Of a stretch of DNA of 61,819 nt, positions 1-10,327 are shown piece by piece. The notes below the pieces were generated by a model. It was not told the origin of the DNA, made no database searches, and saw nothing but the letters and a program-made list of their open reading frames with translations. A program made the position numbers and the translations under genes. Source of the stretch: Myxococcales bacterium. Its GTDB lineage: Bacteria > Myxococcota > UBA727 > VGSZ01. The stretch's first letter is position 1, and each line of letters begins with the position of its first letter. The stretch spans positions 1-61,819 of the forward strand of contig JAHFED010000037.1 in assembly GCA_023248635.1 (NCBI GenBank). The letters run 5' to 3'.

Positions 1-2
1 CG

Positions 3-814
<812 letters not shown>

Positions 815-815
<1 letters not shown>

Positions 816-1276
816 TGACACAGCGACAATCCATCGAGATCTTGCTCGTGGAGGACAATCCGGGCGACGTCGACTTGACGTTGAAGGCGCTCAAGACCGG
901 CCGGGTGAAGAACAACATCAGCGTCGTCGGCGATGGCGAGCAGGCGATGGCCTTCCTGCGTCGCACCGCGCACCGAGCCGAAGCGCCGCGGCCGGATCTT
1001 ATTTTTCTCGACCTTAATTTACCAAAAATGGACGGGAAAGAGGTGTTGGCCTCGATCAAAGCAGACCCCGAGCTTCGAGATATTCCCGTCGTCGTTCTGA
1101 CGTCATCGGCCGAGGAACGGGACATCATCGAAAGCTATCGACTCCAGGCGAACTGCTACGTCACAAAACCGGTGGATCTTGAACAATTTCTATCCGTCGT
1201 ACGATCCATCGAGAACTTCTGGTTGGAGGTCGTGAAGTTGCCAACCTCTGGGCCGCCCGGTCGGGGGACGACATGA
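815..1276 (+). CDS. Single-domain response regulator, Rcp1-like
   Basis: A 153-residue stand-alone receiver domain without an output domain. The acidic pair is E13-D14 (LLVEDNPGD), the phospho-acceptor is D66 ([11 protein letters not shown]), the switch Ser/Thr lies in VLTSS and the conserved Lys is K118 (YVTKPV). The start at 815 was chosen because it overlaps the kinase stop as TGATG and gives a family-typical N-terminus. The family usually takes phosphate from phytochrome-like or PAS kinases and passes it on by protein contact. The next gene starts in its stop codon (ATGA), so all three signalling genes are probably one translationally coupled unit. Confidence 0.93.
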
Positions 1277-3171
1277 AAGAGTTCATCCACGTGCTCCTCG
1301 TCGAGGACGACGCCATGTGGGTCACGCTCTTTCGGCGAACGCTCGCCAAAGCCAGCGTCGGGCGCTTCGAGGTCGACGCCGTCGACCGAATGTCGACGGC
1401 GGTACAGCGGATTGAAGGGGGCGACATCGACGTTATCGTGCTCGACCTGGCCCTCCCCGACAGCTTCGGCGTGGGCACCCTGAAGACCATGCGCCAGGCT
1501 GCCCCCACCATCCCCATCGTCGTGCTCACTGGGCAAGACGACGACCGTGTCGGGCTGCAAGCGCTGAACGAGGGAGCGCATGACTACCTCGTCAAAGGCG
1601 AGGACCGCGCCATGGCGCGCTCGCTGCTGTTCGCGGTCGAGCGTCGACGCCTGCAAGAGGCGCTGCGACGACGCGATGCCCTCCTCGCCGAAGCGGAGCA
1701 GATCGCACAGTTGGGCAGCTACGAATGGGACATCGCCGCCGACCAGGTCACCTGGTCTGACGAGCTCTTTCGGATCTTTGGCGTCGACAAGAGCGGCTTC
1801 AAGCCGACGTACCAGGGATTTCTCGATGCCATCCATCCCGATGACCGCGAGCGCGTCGATCAGAACGTGCAAGCTTCGCTGCGATCCAGGCAACCCTCGG
1901 AGTTCGAGCACCGCATCGTTCGCGGCGGCGAGGTGCGCACGCTCCACGCCCGCGGGCGGGTCGTCGTCGACGACGCGGGCCGTCCCACCCGCCTGACCGG
2001 CACGGGCCAAGACGTCACCGAGCGCAAGAAGCTCGAGGAAAAGCTGCTGCTCGCTGGTCGCATGAGCTCGGTCGGAACGCTCGCCGCCGGCGTGGCCCAT
2101 GAAATCAACAACCCCCTGGCCTACGTCGTCGCCAACCTCGAATTCGTCGGCCGGGAGCTCAGAGCGGGTGCCGCTGGCTCTCCCCCGGGGTTGAGCGATG
2201 TGCTGGAGGCGCTCGACGAAGCCCAGCACGGAGCGGACCGCATCCGCCGCATCGTCTCTGGCGTGAAGACCTTCTCGCGCGCCGACGAAGAGCGCCGCGT
2301 CCCCGTCGAAGTCAAACCCGTGATCGAGCTCTCGATCCAGTTGGTCGAGTCCCAGATTCGCCACCGCGCCAGCCTCGTGCGGGAGTACGGCCCCACCCCC
2401 CTCGTCGACGCCGACGAATCGCGGCTGTCCCAGGTCTTCGTCAACCTGCTTATCAACGCCGCCCAGGCCATCACCGACCGCAAGAGCGACGACCCTGAGA
2501 TCCGCATCGTGACATCGACGGACGATCATGGCTGCGCGATCATCGAGGTGCGTGACAACGGCCCGGGGATCGCAGAGGCCAACCGCTCGCGCATCTTCGA
2601 TCCTTTCTTCACAACCAAAGCGGTGGGCGTCGGCACCGGGTTGGGACTGTCTATTTGCCACGGCATCGTGACCACTCATGGCGGCGAAATCACCTTCGAG
2701 ACGGTCTCCGGCCTCGGAACGAGCTTCCGGGTGATGCTGCCTCCTGCGCGTCTCGACGGCGCCCCCCGCGTGGCCGAGCGCGCGATCGTGCGGGTCCCCG
2801 GTGGACGCCGCGGCCGCGTGCTCGTCGTCGACGATGAACCCATGGTGGTCTCGGCCATCCGTCGCATCCTGGGCGGCGACCACGAGATCACCGCCGCCAG
2901 CAACGGCGTCGAAGCCATGGAACGCTTCTTGGCCGGCGAGCGCTTCGACGTCGTCTTGTGCGACGTCATGATGCCGGTGATGGACGGCATTCAGCTTTAC
3001 GACAAGATCGCGCAGTTCGCACCCGATCAAGCAGACAAAATTGTCTTCATTACCGGTGGTGCTTATACACCTCCGGCTCGAGCCTTCTTGGACCGCATGC
3101 CGCACCCGCGCACTGAGAAGCCTTTCAACGCCGCGAACCTGCGAGGTCTCGTCCGGCGCCTGGTGCGTTGA
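1273..3171 (+). CDS. Hybrid histidine kinase (REC-PAS-HisKA-HATPase-REC)
   Basis: A 632-residue soluble hybrid kinase with no membrane segment. The N-terminal receiver (1-120) has acidic residues in LLVEDDAMW and acceptor D58. A PAS_3-like domain (about 145-255) is followed by HisKA with H276 in [14 protein letters not shown], an ATPase domain ([25 protein letters not shown]) and a C-terminal receiver (about 515-632) with D564 in [11 protein letters not shown]. An intrinsic input receiver suggests it is fed by the upstream kinase/regulator pair, making a phosphorelay; that link is inferred from coupling only. Its stop abuts the stop of the convergent proS gene with no gap. Confidence 0.92.
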   Translation: MKEFIHVLLVEDDAMWVTLFRRTLAKASVGRFEVDAVDRMSTAVQRIEGGDIDVIVLDLALPDSFGVGTLKTMRQAAPTIPIVVLTGQDDDRVGLQALNEGAHDYLVKGEDRAMARSLLFAVERRRLQEALRRRDALLAEAEQIAQLGSYEWDIAADQVTWSDELFRIFGVDKSGFKPTYQGFLDAIHPDDRERVDQNVQASLRSRQPSEFEHRIVRGGEVRTLHARGRVVVDDAGRPTRLTGTGQDVTERKKLEEKLLLAGRMSSVGTLAAGVAHEINNPLAYVVANLEFVGRELRAGAAGSPPGLSDVLEALDEAQHGADRIRRIVSGVKTFSRADEERRVPVEVKPVIELSIQLVESQIRHRASLVREYGPTPLVDADESRLSQVFVNLLINAAQAITDRKSDDPEIRIVTSTDDHGCAIIEVRDNGPGIAEANRSRIFDPFFTTKAVGVGTGLGLSICHGIVTTHGGEITFETVSGLGTSFRVMLPPARLDGAPRVAERAIVRVPGGRRGRVLVVDDEPMVVSAIRRILGGDHEITAASNGVEAMERFLAGERFDVVLCDVMMPVMDGIQLYDKIAQFAPDQADKIVFITGGAYTPPARAFLDRMPHPRTEKPFNAANLRGLVRRLVR

Positions 3172-4953
3172 TCAGACCGCAGCGTCGTCGGCGGCTTTGC
3201 GGGCATCGGCGAGCAGGCCGTTGACCAGCGCGGCGACGACGTGAACCGCTTCGTTGATCGGCACTTTTCGCAGCTGCTCTTTGGTCTCGCTGCGCAGCTT
3301 CACCTCGACGACGCCCTCTTTCAGTGACTTGCCGCCGACAGCGAGGCGCACGGGGTTGCCGATCAAGTCGTTGTCCTTGAACTTCACGCCAGGTCGCTCG
3401 TCGCGGTCGTCGAAGAGCACTTCGATGCCCAGTCCCTCGAGCGCGCCTTCAAGCTTCTCGGCCAAGTCCATGGTCTCTTTGTCTACGCCCAGGGCCACCA
3501 GCGACACGTGGAAGGGCGCGATGGGAGCCGGCCAGCGGATGCCGTCGTCGTCGTGGTTTTGTTCGATGGCCGCGGCCGCCGTGCGGGTGACGCCGATGCC
3601 GTAGCAGCCCATGACATAGGGGTGCTCGGCCTTGTCTTCGCCCTGGAAGGTGGCCTTCATCGCCGTCGAGTACTTGGTGCCGAGGAAGAACACGTGCCCC
3701 ACCTCGATGCCGCGGGCCGCCTGGTAGACGTCGCTGTTCTTGCCGCAGCGATCGCCGGCCTTGGCCGTGGTGAGGTCGGCCAGGCAGTCATCCGCGACGA
3801 TGAGGTCGCGCCCCCAGGCCACCTGCACGTGGTGCTTGTCCCAGGCGTTGGCGCCGCAGACGAGTCCTGCGAGCCCCTTCACGCCGTGATCGACCGCGAG
3901 CATGACGCTCGGGTGTGAGGCCTGAGCGGCCGGGAGGTTCAAGGGACCGACGAACCCCGGCTTCAAGCCGGCGGCCTTGGCTTCTTCGTCGAGCAGCAGC
4001 CGCACGTCTTTGGCCCCGAGCACCTTCTTGAGCTTGACCTCGTTGATGTCGCGGTCCCCCAAGCACATGGCCAAGACCGGCTTGCCGTCGACGTCGAAGA
4101 GCACGCCTTTCAAGACGCGAGCGGGCGGGACGCCCAGGAAGGCGGCGACTTCTTCGATGGTTTTTTTCTTCGGTGTGTCGACGACGCTGCAGGGCAACTC
4201 GGGCTTTTCGTTGTGCTCAGCAGCTGCGACGGGCGCCAGCTCGACGTTGGCGGCGTAGGTCGGCTTGCCCGCGGCGTCGACGGTGAAGACGATGGCGTCT
4301 TCACCGCTGTCGGCCAGCACCTGGAACTCGTGGCTGCGGTTGCCGCCGATGCTGCCCGTGTCAGCCTCGACCGCGCGGAAGCGCAATCCACAACGAGAAA
4401 ATATGCGTGTATAGGCGCGGAACATATTGTCGTATTCCTTGTGCGCGTCGGCGTCGTCGACGTGAAAGGAATACGCGTCTTTCATCACGAATTCTCGTCC
4501 ACGCATGATGCCAAAACGCGGGCGCACCTCGTCGCGGAACTTGGTCTGAATCTGATAGAGATTCAGCGGAAGCTGTTTGTAGCTCTTCACCTCGTCACGC
4601 ACGAGCGCCGTGATCACTTCTTCGTGAGTGGGTCCAATAACGAAATCGTTCCCTTTTCGATCCTTGAAGCGCAGAAGCTCGGCCCCATATTGCTCCCAAC
4701 GCCCAGACTCTTGCCAGAGCTCGGCGGGCTGCACCGCCGGCATCGTCAGCTCCTGGGCGCCGGCGCGGTTGAGCTCTTCGCGAATGATGTTGGCGACCTT
4801 GGTGAAGGTGCGCTGCGCCAGGGGCAGGTAGGTGTAGATGCCCGCCGAGAGCTTGCGCACATAGCCCGCGCGCAGCATGAGGCGGTGGCTGACGACGACG
4901 GCGTCGGCGGGGGTTTCCTTGAGGGTGGGGGCGAGCAGCTTTGAGTAACGCAT
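3172..4953 (-). CDS. proS: Prolyl-tRNA synthetase (class II, bacterial type with INS editing domain)
   Basis: Charges tRNA-Pro in the cytoplasm. The 593 residues show class II motif 1, motif 2 (TKFRDEVRPRFGIMRGREF) and motif 3 (GCYGIGVTR). A YbaK-like editing insertion that hydrolyses mischarged Ala-tRNA-Pro lies at about 225-405 (GVPPARVLKGVLF, GDRDINEVKLKK). The C-terminal anticodon domain contains DDRDERPGVKF. Length is close to the usual ~570. It lies 49 bp downstream of the multicopper oxidase on the same strand and could be read through from it. The stretch 4380-4700 is visibly richer in A/T than the rest of the gene. Unmistakable family match. Confidence 0.97.
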   Translation of the reverse strand: MRYSKLLAPTLKETPADAVVVSHRLMLRAGYVRKLSAGIYTYLPLAQRTFTKVANIIREELNRAGAQELTMPAVQPAELWQESGRWEQYGAELLRFKDRKGNDFVIGPTHEEVITALVRDEVKSYKQLPLNLYQIQTKFRDEVRPRFGIMRGREFVMKDAYSFHVDDADAHKEYDNMFRAYTRIFSRCGLRFRAVEADTGSIGGNRSHEFQVLADSGEDAIVFTVDAAGKPTYAANVELAPVAAAEHNEKPELPCSVVDTPKKKTIEEVAAFLGVPPARVLKGVLFDVDGKPVLAMCLGDRDINEVKLKKVLGAKDVRLLLDEEAKAAGLKPGFVGPLNLPAAQASHPSVMLAVDHGVKGLAGLVCGANAWDKHHVQVAWGRDLIVADDCLADLTTAKAGDRCGKNSDVYQAARGIEVGHVFFLGTKYSTAMKATFQGEDKAEHPYVMGCYGIGVTRTAAAAIEQNHDDDGIRWPAPIAPFHVSLVALGVDKETMDLAEKLEGALEGLGIEVLFDDRDERPGVKFKDNDLIGNPVRLAVGGKSLKEGVVEVKLRSETKEQLRKVPINEAVHVVAALVNGLLADARKAADDAAV

Positions 4954-5002
4954 GGGCAGCGCTCTAGCCGTTGCGCCCTCGGGAGGGAACCAATCCCGGT
5001 CG

Positions 5003-6448
5003 CTACATGTCGTGGCCCGACGAAGGCTCGACCATCACCATGCTCATCATCCCGTTCTCTTCGTGCTCGAGGATGTGGCAGTGGATCATCCACATCCCCG
5101 GGTTGTCGAAGCGGGTGGCGATGCGCATGCGCTGTTGGCCCCGCAGGAGGGTCGTGTCGCGCCAGCCCGTGTCGTCGACGGCCTCACCCGTGCGCGACAC
5201 CACCTGGAAGAACTGGCCGTGCAAGTGAAAGGGATGCTCCATGCCGAGTCGGTTGACGACCTCGATGATCTGCAGCTCGCCCTGGGGGACGGTCCAGTCC
5301 TCATGCTCGGGCCAGGCGAAGTCGTTGACGGTGAACTCGATGCCGCCGGGAACGTTCGCGCCCGAGAGGGTCAGCGTGTGCGTGGCCGGCCCGTCATCGA
5401 GGAGCGCCAGGGTCGGATTCGCCGTGTGTCCGGCGCGGCTGCTCGTCTCGAGCGTGGCATCGAGCTCAACCTCCGCCAGCGGAACTTCAATCTCGACGAC
5501 GTCATCGTTGTCGTCGAGCGCCAGCACCACCGACGACAGCGAAGCGCTGGTGCTGCCTTCGGCCAGCCTCACCTCGAGCTCGGCGCGCGCCCCCACGGGC
5601 AGCTCGATCTCTTCTTTGGGGCTGCAGGCAATCTGTGGCCACAACCCGCCGTCGGCGCCGATCTGGCGGACCGACAGACCCGGAAAGCGCAGGATCATGG
5701 TGCGGGCGTTGGCGGTGTTGACGATGCGCCAGCGCTCGACCTGCCCCGGCGCAAACGAGAGCGTCGCCACCGCATCGCTGCCGTTGGTCAGCAAGGCATT
5801 GCCGAAGCGACCGTGCATGTCCTCCATCATGTTGACACCAAAGGGCGCGATGTCGCCGTCGTCGTCGAGAGAGATGTCGTCGACGACGAAGGCGCGGTCG
5901 GCGTCGACGTCTGGCGCGTCTGCTTCCCGCTCGTGCACCACGAACATGCCGTAGAGGCCGCGCTCGATCTGCACGTTGGTGCGAACGTGGGGATGAAACC
6001 AGAAGGTCCCAGCGTCGGGGGCGATGAAGTGGTAGGTGAAGGTCTCGCCAGGGGCGACGGCCCGCATCTCTCCCTCGACGACGCCGTCCATTTCATTGGG
6101 AACCCGCATGCCGTGCCAGTGGATGGTGGTGGGCTCGGCGAGCTCATTGGTGAAGACGATGGTGACGTCGTCGCCGACCCGGGCTTGCAGCAGCGGACCT
6201 GGCACCGTTGCGTTGAAGGTCCAGGCCTGCACAGGCGCGGCATTGGTCACGAGCTCCGCATCGGCAGCGCGCGCGGAGAGGGTGTAGGCCACAGCGTCGA
6301 TCGCCGGGTCTTCATCCTCGATGGGAGCAAGGCCCTCGACCCGAGGCAGGGCGTCGTCGGGCAGGGGCGGTGCTTCGATGGACGGGGGCTGAAGACAGGC
6401 TCCAGCTCCGACCACGAGGGCAACGACGGGCACACATCGGCAAAGCAT
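5003..6448 (-). CDS. Multicopper oxidase, lipoprotein
   Basis: A 481-residue exported copper oxidase of the CueO/laccase type. The start at 6448 has a GGAGG box about 7 nt upstream and gives a short signal peptide ending in a lipobox (VVGAGAC). All four copper-motif blocks are visible: TIHWHGMRVP, FWFHPHVRTNVQ, HPFHLHGQFF and MIHCHILEHEENGMM; the last carries the T1 Cys and His ligands and a trailing Met. Family members oxidise Cu(I), Fe(II), Mn(II) or phenols; the substrate here cannot be told. No Met-rich copper-sensing insertion is obvious. It is divergent from the SpoIID-domain gene across about 80 bp. Confidence 0.93.
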   Translation of the reverse strand: MLCRCVPVVALVVGAGACLQPPSIEAPPLPDDALPRVEGLAPIEDEDPAIDAVAYTLSARAADAELVTNAAPVQAWTFNATVPGPLLQARVGDDVTIVFTNELAEPTTIHWHGMRVPNEMDGVVEGEMRAVAPGETFTYHFIAPDAGTFWFHPHVRTNVQIERGLYGMFVVHEREADAPDVDADRAFVVDDISLDDDGDIAPFGVNMMEDMHGRFGNALLTNGSDAVATLSFAPGQVERWRIVNTANARTMILRFPGLSVRQIGADGGLWPQIACSPKEEIELPVGARAELEVRLAEGSTSASLSSVVLALDDNDDVVEIEVPLAEVELDATLETSSRAGHTANPTLALLDDGPATHTLTLSGANVPGGIEFTVNDFAWPEHEDWTVPQGELQIIEVVNRLGMEHPFHLHGQFFQVVSRTGEAVDDTGWRDTTLLRGQQRMRIATRFDNPGMWMIHCHILEHEENGMMSMVMVEPSSGHDM

Positions 6449-6529
6449 GAATCCTCCGGAGGCGTGCTCATGGCAAAACAGCCGGCTGGCGCAATCCACT
6501 TCCCCGGGTCCACCGCATAGGCTGGCGCG

Positions 6530-7627
6530 GTGTTTGCGTTTCTCATCATCGTCGCCAGCCTCCCGCTGATCCCCGCTGAGGAGCCGGTCGAGATGGTTCG
6601 CATCGCGGTGGGTCGCTTCCCTGACCTCGTCGTCGAAGGCGAGGGGCTCAGCCTCAACGGAGCGGGAGCCGCGTCATCGTCGTCGCTGTCGAAGGTGCGC
6701 TTTGGGGCCGGCAAGAGCGGCTTGGTGATCGATGGCAAGGCCGCCGACGCCGCCGTCGTCGTCGTGCGCGCGCCCCTGCTGAAGCTCGCGGGTCACAGTT
6801 ACCGGGGAATCCTCGAGGTCCGCTACCAGCTCTACGACAAGAAGCCCGAGCTGCTGGTCGTGCACCCGCTGGACCTCGAGACCTATGTAGCGGGCATCGT
6901 CAGCTCCGAGCTGCCGCGCGGGTGGCCCTTGGCGAGCTACCAGGCCCAGGCCGTCGCCGCTCGCACCTTTGCCATCACTCAGAAAATGCGACGCATCGAT
7001 TTGCCATACCATATGGAAAGCACCGTGCTCGATCAAGTGTACGGAGGCGTCGAACGCGAGCACGCGCTGGCGCAGCAGGCCCAAGAAAGCACCCGCGGGC
7101 AGATCCTGAGCTTTCGTCGTCATCCGGCGCAGACCTACTTTCATGCCGCCTGCGGTGGACGCACCGAGAGCGCCAAAGAGGGCTGGGGGGCGGCCCTGCC
7201 CTATCTGCCGGGTTCTGCTTGTCATCATTGCGACGACGCTCCGCGGTTTCATTGGACAGTAAATATCGCCCGCGCCAACGTCGACCGGGCCTTCATGCGC
7301 TTGGCCAAAGGCCCGATCACCTCGATCAAGATCACCGAGACGACGGCGTCTGCGAGGGCCAAGACCGTGGAGCTGCGCACCGCCGCTGGGACGACGACCA
7401 TCACCGGCGCAGACTTTCGCCGCCTTTTGGGATGGAACGTCGTGTGGTCCACGCAGATCGACAAGCTCGAGCTGACGTCGACGACGCTGGCTCTGGCCGG
7501 ACGGGGCTCGGGGCACGGGGTGGGTCTGTGCCAGTGGGGTGCGCGGGGTGCGGCTCTGGGAGGAGCCACCTACCAGCAGATTCTGGCGAGCTACTACCCA
7601 AATGCCCGGCTCGCACGCCTCTATTGA
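6530..7627 (+). CDS. SpoIID/LytB-domain protein (putative peptidoglycan lytic transglycosylase)
   Basis: 365 residues from a GTG start, with a short hydrophobic N-terminus ending near residue 16 that fits export. The SpoIID domain is clear: ETYVAGIVSSELP carrying the presumed catalytic Glu (E127), AYQAQAV-like helix with AARTFA, the conserved Cys block HAACGGRTES and the C-terminal GRGSGHGVGLCQWGA. SpoIID enzymes cleave glycan strands lacking stem peptides. In Gram-negative bacteria they are usually linked to cell-wall remodelling rather than sporulation. A second SpoIID-domain gene lies at 25876. The next gene follows after 32 bp. Confidence 0.88.
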   Translation: MFAFLIIVASLPLIPAEEPVEMVRIAVGRFPDLVVEGEGLSLNGAGAASSSSLSKVRFGAGKSGLVIDGKAADAAVVVVRAPLLKLAGHSYRGILEVRYQLYDKKPELLVVHPLDLETYVAGIVSSELPRGWPLASYQAQAVAARTFAITQKMRRIDLPYHMESTVLDQVYGGVEREHALAQQAQESTRGQILSFRRHPAQTYFHAACGGRTESAKEGWGAALPYLPGSACHHCDDAPRFHWTVNIARANVDRAFMRLAKGPITSIKITETTASARAKTVELRTAAGTTTITGADFRRLLGWNVVWSTQIDKLELTSTTLALAGRGSGHGVGLCQWGARGAALGGATYQQILASYYPNARLARLY

Positions 7628-7659
7628 CGACGACGAACTCGGAGCAAAAGCCCAGGGCC

Positions 7660-9570
7660 ATGCGCGCCGCCCCGCTCCTGTTGCTCTGTCTCGCATGCAC
7701 CACGCCGACGCCCAGCACGAAAACGACGACGACGGCGATGACGACGACGAAGGCTGAACCGATCTTCTCCGCCAAACCGTCGACCTCGGGCCTCACCATC
7801 GTCCACATTGGCGACAGCGAGGCGGGCTTGCTCGGAGACTTGGGTGAGGGCACCGGCGGCATCGCCAAGACCCGCGCCATCATCGAGGCCCTGGTGAAGC
7901 GCGCGCCAGGCTCGTCGGTCGTGGTCCACGCCGGCGACAGCCTCGTGCCCGCACCCGAGCTCTCTCTCGAGCTGCCGCGGGCGTCGGGCGGCACGCGCAG
8001 TGCGCTGCTCAGCGGCAATGATCGTCTGGGCCTGCAAGCCGCCGCGCTGGGGAACCACGAGTTCGATCTCGGTGAGAGCTTCACCGCCGACGTCATCAAG
8101 GGGGCCGCCTTTCCCTACGTGTCGTCGACGCTGCTGGTGCCGGCTGGACCGCTGCAGCCCCTGGTCGTCGACGACGTCACCCCCTGGCTGCACGATCCCG
8201 CCACCCGCGGACACCTCGTGCGCCGCGGCAAGCTCTGCACCGGCACCATTGCGGGCGGCACCTGCGAAGGCGGCGTCGTCGGCGTCGTCGGCACCAGCCC
8301 GGAGGATCTGAAGCTCCTGAGCCGTGGCGCCCAGCACGTCTCGGTGCCGGCGGACACGGCGGCGACGCGCGATGCCCTCCAAGTGCACGTCGACGCGCTC
8401 CGGGCCGAGGGGATCTCGGTCATCGTGCTGCTCTCGCACCGACAGGGCGTCGAGCGCGACCTCGCGCTCATCGACGCTGGCCTCGTGGGCGTCGACATCA
8501 TCGTCTCGGGGGGCGGCGAGAACCTGCTCGCCTCGGCCAAACACCGCCTGCGCCACGGCGCCACGCGCGATGCCCTGTGCAAGGTCGTCGGCGAGCCCTG
8601 CTTTCCCATCGCCCGGCGCGCGCGCGATGGCGCCGCTGTCCTCGTCACCGCCACCGACGGCGACCTGAAGACCGTGGGAGGCCTGACGGTCAGCTTCGAC
8701 GACGACGGACACCTCACCGGCGTGGACCAGTCCTCGCGGCCCTGGCCCGTCGACGAAGAGAGCCTGCTCGAGCTGCGCGCCACCGTCGACAAAGAGACTC
8801 TCTCTTTCGAGCTGCAGGTCAGAGATGCCCTCTTGCCTTTGGCCAAGGTCGTCGGGCACAGCGCGGTCTTCCTCGACGGCACCCGCGAGCAGGTGCGCAA
8901 CCTCGAGACCAACCTCGGCGATCTCTCCGCCGACGCCATCTTGCAGGCCGCCGCCGGCGCCCGACCCGACGTCGTCGCCGCCTTTCGCAATGGTGGAGGC
9001 ATTCGGGCCTCGATTCCCGGGCCCGAGGTGACCCTGCTCGATGTGCGCAGCGCCCTGCGCTTCGATTCCGCCGTCGTCGTCGTCGATCTGAGCCACCGCG
9101 ATCTCTGGCGCACCCTCGAAGCCGCCCTCATCGGCGCCGGCAACAAGGGCAACGGGCGCGGGAACTTTCCGCAGGTCAGCGCCGGAGTCGAGCTCGAGTA
9201 CCGCACTGGCGGCAGCGATCAGCAGCAGTCCCTGCGCGAGGGCAAGGTCGAGGGCGTCGCCTGCGAGGGGACCCGCGTGAAAAGGCTCGTGGTGCACCGC
9301 GGCAAGGACCAAGTCGTCGTCGTCGACGGCGGCACCCTGCCCACGCCCGATGCCCTCATCAGCATCGCCACCATCGACTATCTGGCCCAAGGCGGCGACG
9401 GCTGGTTCCCGACCCAGGCCCTGAAGCTGCAGAAAACGACGTCGACGGAGCAGAGCGCGTTCATGGCCTTGCTCGCCGACGCCAAAGCCCAAGCGCAAAG
9501 CCTGGCCAACCACCACCGCACCACCGCCGTGGATGAGGTGGCCACCGCCGCGTGTCCTGGGTCGCCCTGA
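7660..9570 (+). CDS. 5'-nucleotidase/metallophosphatase lipoprotein (UshA-like)
   Basis: 636 residues. The start at 7660 gives a short signal sequence with a lipobox (LLLLCLAC) followed by a Thr-rich linker. The N-terminal metallophosphatase domain shows VHIGDSEAG, VVHAGDSLV, ALGNHEFDLG and LLSHRQGVERD for the two-metal centre. The C-terminal 5_nucleotid_C domain has NLGDLSADAI and AFRNGGGIR. The family dephosphorylates extracytoplasmic nucleotides to nucleosides, which fits the two nucleoside deaminase genes downstream. A weak AGGG precedes the start. The 3' side runs into a 32-bp hairpin array, so coupling to cdd is uncertain. Confidence 0.9.
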   Translation: MRAAPLLLLCLACTTPTPSTKTTTTAMTTTKAEPIFSAKPSTSGLTIVHIGDSEAGLLGDLGEGTGGIAKTRAIIEALVKRAPGSSVVVHAGDSLVPAPELSLELPRASGGTRSALLSGNDRLGLQAAALGNHEFDLGESFTADVIKGAAFPYVSSTLLVPAGPLQPLVVDDVTPWLHDPATRGHLVRRGKLCTGTIAGGTCEGGVVGVVGTSPEDLKLLSRGAQHVSVPADTAATRDALQVHVDALRAEGISVIVLLSHRQGVERDLALIDAGLVGVDIIVSGGGENLLASAKHRLRHGATRDALCKVVGEPCFPIARRARDGAAVLVTATDGDLKTVGGLTVSFDDDGHLTGVDQSSRPWPVDEESLLELRATVDKETLSFELQVRDALLPLAKVVGHSAVFLDGTREQVRNLETNLGDLSADAILQAAAGARPDVVAAFRNGGGIRASIPGPEVTLLDVRSALRFDSAVVVVDLSHRDLWRTLEAALIGAGNKGNGRGNFPQVSAGVELEYRTGGSDQQQSLREGKVEGVACEGTRVKRLVVHRGKDQVVVVDGGTLPTPDALISIATIDYLAQGGDGWFPTQALKLQKTTSTEQSAFMALLADAKAQAQSLANHHRTTAVDEVATAACPGSP

Positions 9571-9588
9571 CGTCTGCTGCGCCAGCCC

Positions 9589-9861
9589 CTGAAGCACCAA
9601 CACTTCTGGCGCCCGGCGCCTGAAGCTTCAACACTTCTGGCGCGCCAGCGCCAGAAGCTTCAACACTTCTGGCGCGCCAGCGCCTGAAGCTTCAACACTT
9701 CTGGCGCGCCAGCGCCTGAAGCTCCAACACTTCTGGCGCGCCAGCACCTGAAGCTCCAACACTTCTGGCGCGCCAGCGCCTGAAGCTTCAACACTTCTGG
9801 CGCGCCAGCGCCTGAAGCTTCAACACTTCTGGCGCGCCAGCGCCTGAAGCTTCAACACTTC
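9589..9861. repeat. Family A: tandem array of a 32-bp hairpin repeat, about 8.5 units
   Basis: Units begin near 9589, 9620, 9652, 9684, 9716, 9748, 9780, 9812 and 9844, so the period is 32 bp (31 for the first). Each holds the palindromes tgaagcttca and ctggcgcgccag. The arms gcgcc-t-gaag and cttc-t-ggcgc pair across an 8-nt loop; in the 9652 unit the 10-bp stem is perfect. There are no variable spacers, so it is not a CRISPR array. It fills the gap between the 5'-nucleotidase and cytidine deaminase genes and ends about 25 bp before the chosen cdd start. Confidence 0.95.
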
Positions 9862-9886
9862 GCTGCACTTCTTGTACTGTGCCGCC

Positions 9887-10327
9887 GTGCTTTCACCCGA
9901 CGACGACAAGCTCATCGCCCGCGCTCTCTCGATGCGCACCCGCGCCTATGCGCCCTACTCACGCTTCACCGTCGGCTGCGCCCTGCTCTGCGACGACGGT
10001 GAGATCGTCGAGGGCTGCAACGTCGAAAACGCCAGCTACGGGCTGTGCATCTGCGCCGAGCGCACCGCCGTCGTCGCCGCCGTCGCTGGTGGGCGACAGC
10101 GCTTCACGCGCATCGCGGTGGCCACGGGATCGAGCCCGCCCGCAGCGCCCTGTGGCATGTGTCGGCAGTTCCTGGCCGAATTCCTCGACGCCGACAAAGA
10201 CCTGGTGGTGCTGCTGGCCAACGATGCTGGCGAGAAGGTCGAGACCACCTTGCGCACCCTCTTTCCCGGCGTCTTCGACAAGGCCCAGCTCGCGAGCGGC
10301 CAACGTGGCGAAGGGGGCCCGGCGTGA
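9887..10327 (+). CDS. cdd: Cytidine deaminase
   Basis: Zinc enzyme converting cytidine and deoxycytidine to uridine forms in pyrimidine salvage. 146 residues from GTG 9887, near the usual ~130-150. The motifs are standard: AYAPYSRFTVGCAL, NVENASYGLCICAER with the CAE zinc/catalytic motif, and PCGMCRQFL with the two zinc cysteines. A TTG at 9872 in the same frame would add five residues; GTG 9887 gives a better family N-terminus (MLSPDDDKLIARAL). Its stop overlaps the next start as GTGA. The C-terminal dozen residues are Gly/Arg-rich and probably lineage-specific. Confidence 0.94.
   Translation: MLSPDDDKLIARALSMRTRAYAPYSRFTVGCALLCDDGEIVEGCNVENASYGLCICAERTAVVAAVAGGRQRFTRIAVATGSSPPAAPCGMCRQFLAEFLDADKDLVVLLANDAGEKVETTLRTLFPGVFDKAQLASGQRGEGGPA

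Noticed and set aside
1156-3105. Long minus-strand open frame opposite the hybrid kinase
   Set aside because: Shadow of a GC-rich gene; the plus frame has complete kinase and receiver motifs and the minus translation has none.
4952-6520. 522-codon plus-strand open frame opposite the multicopper oxidase
   Set aside because: The minus strand carries all copper motifs, a lipobox and a ribosome-binding site; the plus frame is a shadow.
7621-9603. 660-codon minus-strand open frame opposite the 5'-nucleotidase
   Set aside because: No domain or signal pattern; caused by codon bias. The plus strand holds a full nucleotidase.
9589-9861. Possible CRISPR array
   Set aside because: The 32-bp units follow each other with no variable spacers and no cas genes are near.
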